A stretch of 64,000 bases of DNA, taken from Azonexaceae bacterium (lineage in GTDB: Bacteria; Pseudomonadota; Gammaproteobacteria; Burkholderiales; Rhodocyclaceae). Every line of letters begins with the position of its first letter. Position 1 is the stretch's first letter. Position numbers and translations under genes: made by a program. The notes under the pieces were generated by a model. That model saw nothing but the letters and a program-made list of their open reading frames with translations, ran no database searches and had not been told where the DNA came from. The stretch covers positions 80,566 through 144,565 of the forward strand of contig JAAXVL010000009.1 in assembly GCA_013335535.1 (NCBI GenBank), in the 5' to 3' direction. This document shows, piece after piece, positions 9,324 to 16,769 of this stretch.

Positions 9324-10306
9324 TGAACGCCTTGGCCATGAACAGCAGTCTCGACTTCCAGTTGCTCAACGACTTCCAGCGCGACTTTCCGCTGGTCTCG
9401 GCCCCGTTTGCCGAGCTGGCGGCGCGTCTTGGCGTCGCTGAAAAAGTCGTTCTCGGTCGGCTCGAAAACCTGCGCCGCGAAGGCAAGATTTCGCGCGTCG
9501 GCGCCGTCTTTGCGCCGAAACGCATCGGCGCTTCGACGCTAGCCGCCATGGCCGTTCCACCCGAAAAGCTCGAAGCCGTGGCCGCCGCGGTCAACCGCTT
9601 CCCCGAGGTCAATCACAACTACGAACGCGAGCATCGCTACAACCTGTGGTTCGTGGTCACTGCTGCCAGCGAAGGGCGGCTGCAAGCCAGCCTGGGGGCC
9701 ATTGAAAAGGCAGCCGGCTATCCGCTGCTGGCTCTGCCGCTCGAAGAAGAATTCCACATCGATCTCGGTTTCTGCCTGAACGGCGACAAGCAGAAATGCG
9801 TCGCCTCCGCCCAGCCGGTCCACCCGGTGGCGCTCATCGACGAAGCCGAGCGCCGCCTCGTTTCGGTGTTGCAGGAAGGCCTGCCGCTATTCATCCGGCC
9901 CTTCGCCCTGATCGCCGAGCGCATTGGCGCGTCGGAGCCAGAAGTTCTTGGGCGCATCCGCCGCTGGCTCGAAGAGGGCGCCATCAAGCGTTTCGGCGTC
10001 GTTGTCCGTCACCACGAGCTCGGCTACCGGGCCAACGCCATGCTGGTTCATGACATCCCGGACGCGCAGGTCGGCGACATCGGCCGCGCCTTGGCCGAGG
10101 AAGCCGCCGTCACGCTGTGCTACCGCCGGCCGCGTCGCCTGCCCGACTGGCCGTACAACCTGTTCTGCATGATCCACGGCCGCGAACGCGGCGAGGTCGA
10201 GAGCATCATCGCCGACCTGCGCCAACGTCATGGACTTGAAACTGCCGCCCACGAGGTGCTTTTTTCGCTGACCCGCTTCAAGCAGAACGGCGCGCGCTAT
10301 GCGTGA
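9323..10306 (+). CDS. nirDL: NirD-NirL fusion, siroheme decarboxylase subunit
   Basis: 327 residues made of two consecutive Lrp/AsnC-like modules: NirD-like (about 1-160; FQRDFPLVSAPFAELAARLGV ... VNHNYEREHRYNLWFV) and NirL-like (about 170-327; EGLPLFIRPFALIAERIGASE ... CYRRPRRLPDWPYNLFCMIHG). NirD, L, G and H together decarboxylate siroheme to didecarboxysiroheme on the way to heme d1; D and L are fused in several denitrifiers. It overlaps nirF by 1 bp and nirG by 8 bp. The start is either the first ATG or the fifth codon after it. Confidence 0.92.
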   Translation: MNALAMNSSLDFQLLNDFQRDFPLVSAPFAELAARLGVAEKVVLGRLENLRREGKISRVGAVFAPKRIGASTLAAMAVPPEKLEAVAAAVNRFPEVNHNYEREHRYNLWFVVTAASEGRLQASLGAIEKAAGYPLLALPLEEEFHIDLGFCLNGDKQKCVASAQPVHPVALIDEAERRLVSVLQEGLPLFIRPFALIAERIGASEPEVLGRIRRWLEEGAIKRFGVVVRHHELGYRANAMLVHDIPDAQVGDIGRALAEEAAVTLCYRRPRRLPDWPYNLFCMIHGRERGEVESIIADLRQRHGLETAAHEVLFSLTRFKQNGARYA

Positions 10307-10757
10307 GCTTTCCACGGTCGACCGGAAAATTCTCGCAAAATTGCAAGGTGATTTCCCCATCTGCGAGCGCCCCTACGCGGAAGCCGCCGAACAGTTGGGC
10401 ATCAGCGAGGAGGAATTGCTGCAACGCATCGAGCAACTGCTCGCCGACAAGGTCCTGACCCGCTTCGGCCCGATGTTCCAGATCGAGGAAATGGGCGGCG
10501 CCTTCGTGCTGGCCGCGCTGGCCGCTCCCGAGGAGCGTTACGAAGAGGTCGCGGCGCTGGTCAATGCATTGCCCGCGGTCGCCCACAACTACCGCCGCGA
10601 ACACGCGCTGAACATGTGGTTCGTGCTCGCCACCGAAACGAAGGCGGGCATCGCCGAGGCCATCGCCCGCATCGAGCGCGATACCGGCCTGCCGGTTTAC
10701 GCTTTCCCCAAGGAACGCGAATTCTTCGTCGAAATGAAACTCGAGGCACGGCTGTGA
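10299..10757 (+). CDS. nirG: NirG, siroheme decarboxylase subunit
   Basis: 152 residues, AsnC/Lrp-like winged helix plus RAM-like domain without a DNA-binding role. FPICERPYAEAAEQLGIS and VAHNYRREHALNMWFVLATE are the family hallmarks, the second containing the HNYxREH active-site-type segment. It overlaps nirDL at 10299-10306 and shares a GTGA junction with nirH. Codons 4-16 (starting ELSTVDRKILAKLQ) are written with the dispersed-repeat sequence at 10309-10348. Confidence 0.92.
   Translation: MRELSTVDRKILAKLQGDFPICERPYAEAAEQLGISEEELLQRIEQLLADKVLTRFGPMFQIEEMGGAFVLAALAAPEERYEEVAALVNALPAVAHNYRREHALNMWFVLATETKAGIAEAIARIERDTGLPVYAFPKEREFFVEMKLEARL
10309..10348 (+). repeat. Dispersed 40-bp repeat, copy 2 (in nirG)
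   Basis: TTTCCACGGTCGACCGGAAA followed by ATTCTCGCAAAATTGCAAGG. Encodes STVDRKILAKLQ of NirG; the AT-rich half has drifted. Confidence 0.8.
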
Positions 10758-11242
10758 TTGATCGGAAAATCGACGATGTCGACCGCTCGCTGATCGTCGC
10801 CACCCAGGGCGGGTTACCGCTCGTGCCACAGCCCTACCATGCCATCGCCGAGCAACTCGGATTGTCGGCCGACGAGGTCATGCAGCGCCTGCGCGCCATG
10901 CTCGAATCGGGCATCATCCGCCGCATCGGCGCCGTACCCAACCACTATGCCATTGGCTGGACGGCCAACGGCATGACGGTCTGGGACGTCGCCGACGAAC
11001 TGGTCGACGAACTGGGCGCCCGCATCGGCGCCCTCGATTTCGTCACCCACTGCTACCGCCGGCCGCGCGCCCTGCCGGCCTGGCCGTACAACCTTTTTGC
11101 CATGGTGCACGGCGCCTCGCGCGCCGAATGCTCCGCCAAGGCCGAAGAAATCGGCGTCCTGCTCGGTGATGCCTGCCGCGGCAGCGATATTCTCTATTCG
11201 ACGAAAATTCTCAAGAAGACCGGGCTTCGCCTCGCGCGTTGA
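10754..11242 (+). CDS. nirH: NirH, siroheme decarboxylase subunit
   Basis: 162 residues. The start is GTG 10754 (VIDRKIDDVDRSLI), overlapping the nirG stop in GTGA; an upstream ATG in this frame would read through nirG without family similarity. Contains GLPLVPQPYHAIAEQLGLS, RRIGAVPNHYAIGWTANGMTVWDV and THCYRRPRALPAWPYNLFAMVHG, matching the NirL/NirH class. Last gene of the first nir transcript; a repeat copy and an intrinsic terminator follow directly. Confidence 0.92.
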   Translation: MIDRKIDDVDRSLIVATQGGLPLVPQPYHAIAEQLGLSADEVMQRLRAMLESGIIRRIGAVPNHYAIGWTANGMTVWDVADELVDELGARIGALDFVTHCYRRPRALPAWPYNLFAMVHGASRAECSAKAEEIGVLLGDACRGSDILYSTKILKKTGLRLAR

Positions 11243-11256
11243 CGCAAAAGACGCGA

Positions 11257-11294
11257 TTCCCACGGTCAACCGGAATTCTTGTCCAAAAATAAAA
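11257..11294 (+). repeat. Dispersed 40-bp repeat, copy 3 (after nirH)
   Basis: CCCACGGTCAACCGGAATTC then TTGTCCAAAAATAAAA. Intergenic, fused to the bidirectional terminator. Confidence 0.92.
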
Positions 11295-11320
11295 CCCGGC
11301 CGCAGCCGGGTTTTCTCTTT
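11291..11320. terminator. Bidirectional intrinsic terminator between nirH and cphA
   Basis: AACCCGGC-CGCA-GCCGGGTT stem with T-rich tract on both strands (TTTTCTCTTT on plus, TTTTATTTTT on minus). The two converging genes end at 11242 and 11335, so one hairpin can serve both. The dispersed repeat copy at 11257-11294 abuts it and supplies the minus-strand T-tract. Confidence 0.85.
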
Positions 11321-11334
11321 GGGCCGTGGCTTGC

Positions 11335-13908
11335 TCAGCCTGCCTCGGCGATCCGTTTGGCAATATGCGCCAGTGCTTCTTCCACCTGGTCGATCAGGAT
11401 CAGGCAGAGGTCGCCCGGCTGCAGTCGGGTCAGCGCCGTATCGATGGCGATGAACTCGCCGGTGATGGCGTCGATCTGCTTGGTGCGACGGGCGTTAGTC
11501 AGCCCTTCGCGCAACAGGCCGATCACTTCGCCATCTTCGCGGCCGCGCTGGCAGGCGTCCTGATAAAGAATCACGTCGTCGAAGGCATCGCCGAGGATTT
11601 CGGTCTGCTGGCGGATGTCGTCGTCGCGCCGGTCGCCGGCACCGCTGATCACCACCGAGCGGCGTACGGCCGGCATGTTGTTGATGGCACCGACCAGCGC
11701 CTGGATGGCATCCGGGTTGTGACCGTAGTCGGCGATCAGCGTCGCGCCCTTGTAGTCGAACACGTTGAAACGGCCAGGCGCCGTCGCCGCATCGCTGACG
11801 AAATTGGCCAGCGCTTTCTCGATCACCGGCCACTCGTAGCCGAGCGCCCAGCCCGTGGCAATGGCGGCCATGGCATTTTCGACCTGGAAGCCGATGGTGC
11901 CGTTGCGCGTGAGCGGAATATTGGCCAGCGGAATGCGGTATTTTTTTCGCCCCTCGCTGCACACGATGGCATCGCGCTCGACATGGACGACCCGTTTGCC
12001 CTGGGCGCGGTGCGTGGCGAGCACGGGGTTCATGCGGTCGCGGGCGAAGAAAATGACGTCGCCGTGACAGTGATGCGCCATCGAGGCGACCACCGGGTCG
12101 GCCGCATTGAGGACCGCCGTGCCGCTCGGCGCCACGTTTTCGACGATGACGCGCTTGACCACGGCCAGCTCGTCGACCGTCGTGATGTAGTTGAGGCCGA
12201 GATGGTCGCCGAGCCCGATGTTGGTGATGACGGCGACGTCGCACATGTCGAAGCCGAGGCCTTCACGCAGCACGCCACCGCGTGCCGTCTCGAAGACAGC
12301 GGCGTCGACGTCGGGGTGCATGAGTACGTTGCGGGCACTACGCGGACCGGAGCAGTCGCCGCTGTCGATGCGGCGGCCTTCGACGTAGATGCCGTCGGTA
12401 CTGGTCATGCCGACGCGCAGGCCGTTCGATTCGAAAATGCGGCCGATCAGGCGGCTGGTCGTCGTCTTGCCGTTGGTGCCGGCGATGGCGACGACCGGGA
12501 TGCGGGCGTTGTCGCCGTCCGGGAACATCATGCCGACAATGGCTTCGCCGACCGCGCGGCCCTTGCCAAAGGATGGGTCGAGATGCATGCGCAGGCCGGG
12601 CGCCGCGTTGCATTCGACGATGCCGCCGCCTTGCTCTTCGAGCGGTTTGTGCATCGTGTCGCAAACGACGTCGATGCCGCAGATGTCGAGACCGACGGTT
12701 TGCGCGGCAGCGACGGCAGCCGCAGCGAGTTCGGGATGGACGTCGTCGGTCACGTCGGTGGCGGTACCGCCGGTCGACAGGTTGGCGTTGTTGCGCAGCA
12801 CGACGCGAACGCCACGGCCGGGCACGGAATCAGCGCTGTAGCCCTGCTCTTCGAGGCGGGCAAGGGCGATTTCGTCGAAACGGATCTTGGTCAGCGAGGT
12901 GGCATGACCGTCCGAGCGGCGCGGGTCGCTGTTCACGATGTTCACCAATTCGCGGACGGTATGCGTGCCGTCGCCGATGACCAGCGGTGGGTCGCGCCGG
13001 GCGGCGGCGATCAGCTTGTCGCCGATGACCAGCAGACGCCAGTCATGGCCGGAGAGGAATTTCTCGACCATGATGTCGTCGCGGAATTCGATGGCGACAC
13101 GGTAGGCGCGGCGGACTTGTTCTTCGGTGGTCAGATTGACCGAAATGCCCTTGCCCTGATTGCCGTCCTGCGGCTTGACGACGACCGGCAGGCCGACTTC
13201 GAGGGCAGCAACCCAGGCATCATCTTCGTCTTCGACCGGGCGGCCGTAAGGCACAGCAACGCCGGATGCGTGCAGCAGCTTCTTGGTCAGTTCCTTGTCC
13301 TGGGCAATCGATTCGCCGATGGCGCTGGTCAGGCTGGTTTCGGCGGCCTGGATGCGTTTCTGCTTGCTGCCCCAGCCGAACTGGACGAGGCTGCCTTGCG
13401 TCAGGCGGCGGTAGGGAATGCCGCGGGCCACGGCGGCCGAGACGATGGCGCCAGTCGATGGGCCAAGGCGGATGTCTTCGTCAAGGTCACGCAATTCCTT
13501 GAGCGTGCCATCGAGATCGAAGGGCGTGTCGTTGAGCGCAGCGTTGCAAAGCTGCTCGGCGCGCTCAAAAGCCAGGCGGCCGACATCTTCTTCGGTGTAT
13601 TCGACGACGACCTGATAGACGCCCTGGTCGACCGTCTGTGCCGTGCGGCTGAAAGTGACCGGGCAGCCGGCCTGAGCCTGCAGGCCGAGGGCGGCAAATT
13701 CAAGCGCGTGGGCCATCGACACGGTGTCGAGGTGGTCGGATGGAATCAGGTCGCCCAGTTCCGGGAAGCGCTCACGCAGGCGATTCTCGAAGCCGGGTAG
13801 ATCGGAAATGGCGACCTCGGCTCCTTCGCAGGAAACGATGGCCTGAATGGCGGTGTGTCGGCTCCACAGGTTGGGGCCGCGCAGGGCACGAATGCGGGAA
13901 ACGTCCAT
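11335..13908 (-). CDS. cphA: Cyanophycin synthetase (CphA1-type)
   Basis: Polymerises Asp and Arg into multi-L-arginyl-poly-L-aspartate, an insoluble nitrogen reserve. 857 residues: N-terminal domain (1-160), ATP-grasp domain that adds Asp (GVAVPYGRPVEDEDD ... VKPQDGNQGKGISVNL around 215-260), and a Mur-ligase-like domain that adds Arg, with an intact P-loop AIAGTNGKTTTSRLIG near residue 475. Length matches active CphA1. It lies 16 bp downstream of a second synthetase gene and ends next to the bidirectional terminator. Confidence 0.94.
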   Translation of the reverse strand: MDVSRIRALRGPNLWSRHTAIQAIVSCEGAEVAISDLPGFENRLRERFPELGDLIPSDHLDTVSMAHALEFAALGLQAQAGCPVTFSRTAQTVDQGVYQVVVEYTEEDVGRLAFERAEQLCNAALNDTPFDLDGTLKELRDLDEDIRLGPSTGAIVSAAVARGIPYRRLTQGSLVQFGWGSKQKRIQAAETSLTSAIGESIAQDKELTKKLLHASGVAVPYGRPVEDEDDAWVAALEVGLPVVVKPQDGNQGKGISVNLTTEEQVRRAYRVAIEFRDDIMVEKFLSGHDWRLLVIGDKLIAAARRDPPLVIGDGTHTVRELVNIVNSDPRRSDGHATSLTKIRFDEIALARLEEQGYSADSVPGRGVRVVLRNNANLSTGGTATDVTDDVHPELAAAAVAAAQTVGLDICGIDVVCDTMHKPLEEQGGGIVECNAAPGLRMHLDPSFGKGRAVGEAIVGMMFPDGDNARIPVVAIAGTNGKTTTSRLIGRIFESNGLRVGMTSTDGIYVEGRRIDSGDCSGPRSARNVLMHPDVDAAVFETARGGVLREGLGFDMCDVAVITNIGLGDHLGLNYITTVDELAVVKRVIVENVAPSGTAVLNAADPVVASMAHHCHGDVIFFARDRMNPVLATHRAQGKRVVHVERDAIVCSEGRKKYRIPLANIPLTRNGTIGFQVENAMAAIATGWALGYEWPVIEKALANFVSDAATAPGRFNVFDYKGATLIADYGHNPDAIQALVGAINNMPAVRRSVVISGAGDRRDDDIRQQTEILGDAFDDVILYQDACQRGREDGEVIGLLREGLTNARRTKQIDAITGEFIAIDTALTRLQPGDLCLILIDQVEEALAHIAKRIAEAG

Positions 13909-13924
13909 GACGCTTTGTTCCTCG

Positions 13925-16177
13925 TTATTTCCGGGCGGTAGCCGGCTTCTTGGGTTGCGACTTTTTGGCGGGCTGGAGTATCAGCGATGCGGGGTCGGCC
14001 AGTTCGAGGCCGAAGGTCTTGAGACCCGTCGTCATCACTTCCTGGCTTAGGCCCATCGCCCAGCCGGCAGCGATACCGGCCAGCACGTTGGCGATGTTTT
14101 TCGCTTGCTTGGCCTTGCCGATATACGGCGCATCGACCAGGCGGCAGAGGCGCGTTTCGTCGGCACCCGAGCGCAGCACGATACGGTTGTCGGCGACGGT
14201 GACCCCCCGCTTGCCGGCAGCCAGATGGGCGACCAGCGTCGGATTGGCCGGATCGACGGCAAAGAAGATCACCTCGCCGTCGCACAGTTCGGCAAAATCG
14301 GCGACCAGTTCGTCCTCGGCATTGAGCACGGCGTGGCCGCTGGGCAGCACGACATCGACCTGTGTCCGGTAGATCGAGCGCGGCGTCGTGTAGTACTCGC
14401 CGCCGGTCGGCTGGGTATCCCAGCGCGACAGGTCTTCTTCGTCCGAAACGATGTTGGTGACGATGCCGACCGAGCAGCGATCATAGGCCAGACCTTCGCC
14501 GAGAATCACCGAGGATCCGTTTTCGATCACCGCCGCCTGAACCGAGCGGTTGAGGAGCAGGCGGCGACCGCCTTCCCAGTTGGCGGCATTGGTTTTCTGG
14601 ACCTGGCGGCGGCCGAGGTAAATGCCGTCCTTGCAGGCCAGGCCGCCTTGCTGGCCGGAGAGGTAAATCAGGTGAGCCACCATCTTGGCGACGGCATTCT
14701 TGCCGTGCGTGCCGGTGACGCCAACCAGCGGCACGCGGCCGCTTTCGTTTTCGGCGAACAGGTTGTCGACAATGGCCTGGCCTACAGGGCGTGGTTTGCC
14801 GATGCCCGGCTTGATGTGCATGAGCAGACTGGGGCCGGCGTTGACTTCAACGATGGCACCACCCTGCTCGGCCAATGGCTTGGAGACATCCTGGCACACG
14901 AGGTCGATGCCGGCGATGTCGAGACCGACGACGCGGGCGGCCAGCGCAGCGACCTGGGCGGTTTCCGGATGGACTTCGTCAGTGCAGTCGAAGGCGTGGT
15001 TGGCGTTGCGCTGGATCAGCACCTCGCGGTCCTTGGCTGGCACGCTGTCAGCGTCGAGACCCTGGCGTTCCAGTTCGATCTTGGCGGCAGTATCGACCTT
15101 GATGATCGACAGCGGATGCAGTTCGGTCGTGCCGCGCCGCGGGTCGATATTGACCTGGCTGTCGATCAGCTCGAGTACGGTCGACTTGCCGTCGCCGATG
15201 ACAGTGATGAGGTCGCTGCGATTGGCCGCGACGAGTTTGCCACCGACGACCAGCAGGCGATGCTCGATGCCCTGGATGGAACGCTCGACGAGGACGCCGG
15301 AGCCTTCCTCGACGGCGATGGCGTAGGCCTTGGCGACTTCTTCCTTGGTGGTCAGGTCGATGAAAACGCCACGCCCGTGGTTGCCGTCGGTCGGCTTGAC
15401 GACGACCGGCACGCCGATGTCTTCGGCCGCATCCCAGGCATCTTCGGCACTCTCGACTTCGCGGCCCTCAGGGACCGGGACGCCAACCGAGGAGATCAGC
15501 TCCTTGGTCAAATCCTTGTCACGCGAAATGGTTTCGGCGATGGCGCTGGTCTGGTCGGTTTCGGCCGTCCAGATGCGGCGCATGGCGGCACCGTAGCCGA
15601 GCTGGACGAGGTTGCCGTCGTCGAGCAGGCGGATGTGCGGAATGCCGCGCTTCTCGCCGGCCAGGACGATGGCCGCGGTTGATGGGCCGAGGTATTTGCG
15701 GTCAACCTTGCGCCGAAGCAGGCGGACGGCTTCGTCGAGATCGTAGGGCTGGTCGGCGATGGCGGCGAGGAGCAGTTCGCGGCCGACGTCGAGCGACATG
15801 CGCGTCACTTCTTCGTGGAAGTTGGAGACGACCAGCTTGTAGACGCCACGCGTCGTGGTTTCGCGGGTGCGGCCGAAACCGTCAGGCAAGCCGGCCAGTG
15901 TCATCAGTTCGAGCACGATGTGTTCGAGGATGTGGCCGGCCCAGGTGCCTTCCTTGAGGCGGCGCAGGAAACCGCCGTGCTCGCCGTAGTTGCAGCGATG
16001 CTCGACGAGGCCCGGCAGCCAGGCGCTCAGGCGCTCGTAAAGGCCGGGGATCTTGTCTGAAGGGAAGTCTTCGAGTTCGCCGATGTCGATCCAGGTCTCG
16101 ATGACCGGGGGGTAGGTCCAGATATTGGGGCCACGCAGTGAGATCGTGTCCCGGAAAATGATGTCCTTTTTCTTCAT
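13925..16177 (-). CDS. Second cyanophycin synthetase, degenerate Mur-ligase P-loop
   Basis: 750 residues, starting MKKKDIIFRDTISLRGPNIWT; ATG 16177 is preferred because the 38-residue in-frame extension has no family match. The ATP-grasp region is intact (GVPVPEGREVESAED, VKPTDGNHGRGVFIDL). The Mur-ligase P-loop reads GVTGTHGKNAVAKM, so the Thr/Ser after GK of the Walker A motif is Asn and the domain is about 100 residues shorter than in the neighbour. Betaproteobacteria often carry such a cphA' copy. As in cyanobacterial CphA2, loss of one ligase site could mean use of beta-Asp-Arg dipeptides, but that is inference. Confidence 0.87.
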   Translation of the reverse strand: MKKKDIIFRDTISLRGPNIWTYPPVIETWIDIGELEDFPSDKIPGLYERLSAWLPGLVEHRCNYGEHGGFLRRLKEGTWAGHILEHIVLELMTLAGLPDGFGRTRETTTRGVYKLVVSNFHEEVTRMSLDVGRELLLAAIADQPYDLDEAVRLLRRKVDRKYLGPSTAAIVLAGEKRGIPHIRLLDDGNLVQLGYGAAMRRIWTAETDQTSAIAETISRDKDLTKELISSVGVPVPEGREVESAEDAWDAAEDIGVPVVVKPTDGNHGRGVFIDLTTKEEVAKAYAIAVEEGSGVLVERSIQGIEHRLLVVGGKLVAANRSDLITVIGDGKSTVLELIDSQVNIDPRRGTTELHPLSIIKVDTAAKIELERQGLDADSVPAKDREVLIQRNANHAFDCTDEVHPETAQVAALAARVVGLDIAGIDLVCQDVSKPLAEQGGAIVEVNAGPSLLMHIKPGIGKPRPVGQAIVDNLFAENESGRVPLVGVTGTHGKNAVAKMVAHLIYLSGQQGGLACKDGIYLGRRQVQKTNAANWEGGRRLLLNRSVQAAVIENGSSVILGEGLAYDRCSVGIVTNIVSDEEDLSRWDTQPTGGEYYTTPRSIYRTQVDVVLPSGHAVLNAEDELVADFAELCDGEVIFFAVDPANPTLVAHLAAGKRGVTVADNRIVLRSGADETRLCRLVDAPYIGKAKQAKNIANVLAGIAAGWAMGLSQEVMTTGLKTFGLELADPASLILQPAKKSQPKKPATARK

Positions 16178-16295
16178 GCTCTTGGCTCTGGCTCCATTGG
16201 CCTGCGGTGATGAATGTTTGATTTCAGCATTATTAACGCTTTCGTTCGCTTGCGGCTGACCGCCGTCTAAAAATGTCACGCATCCGGACAAAGCG

Positions 16296-16766
16296 TTACA
16301 GGAAGCGGTCCAGAAGCTTGCGGCTGTGCCGGTCCAGCGTGCTCAGATCGCGGATCAGGAACTGAATGCCATGGGCGTCGGCGATGAGCAGACGCGTCTG
16401 ACTCAGGCGGCGGATGTCTTCCTCGCCCTTGAGGATCAGCTCGGCCGGGCCGCGATTGGTCTGCAGTTGCCAGGTGCTCGGGCAGGCGAAGCTGGATACG
16501 GCGTCAATGCGCTCGATCTCCGGCACGAACTCGCGGCTCGCAAGGTCGGCTTCGATCAAGGCGGCGATGGCCGGCGGCAGGTCGGCAAGGCTGTCGATCC
16601 AGGCCACTTCGTGGCCTTCGTAATTGACCAGCGAGAGGCCTTCGTCGGGGGCGGCGATGGGGAAAGCCCGCACCGGCGTGACGCCTTCGTGGATGTCTCC
16701 GTTTTCGGCTGTTAATACCAGTCGACCGTAGGAGTCGCGTTGCAGCTGGAAATGGGGGTTCGACAT
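16296..16766 (-). CDS. DUF1854 protein of the cyanophycin locus
   Basis: 156 residues, no signal peptide or membrane segment. Family-type text: HFQLQRDSYGRLVLTAENGDIHEGVTPVRAFPI, GLSLVNYEGHEVAWIDSLADLP, LILKGEEDIRRLSQTRLLIADAHGIQFLIRDLSTLDRHSRKLLDRFL. DUF1854 proteins regularly sit between cyanophycin synthetases and an ABC exporter in betaproteobacteria. Only 3 bp separate it from the upstream ABC gene, so the two are co-expressed. Biochemical role unknown. Confidence 0.82.
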   Translation of the reverse strand: MSNPHFQLQRDSYGRLVLTAENGDIHEGVTPVRAFPIAAPDEGLSLVNYEGHEVAWIDSLADLPPAIAALIEADLASREFVPEIERIDAVSSFACPSTWQLQTNRGPAELILKGEEDIRRLSQTRLLIADAHGIQFLIRDLSTLDRHSRKLLDRFL

Positions 16767-16769
16767 GGC

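Noticed and set aside
11326..13800. Very long open frame antisense to cphA (about 820 codons), and similar long antisense frames opposite the GGDEF-EAL gene (32268-35210), the ABC gene (16740-18986), the patatin/membrane genes (36740-39355) and the second cphA (14105-15682).
   Set aside because: High GC in third codon positions makes the opposite strand stop-poor. The sense frames have clear protein families; the antisense products are low-complexity in Asp, Gly, Val, Ala and Arg with no motifs.
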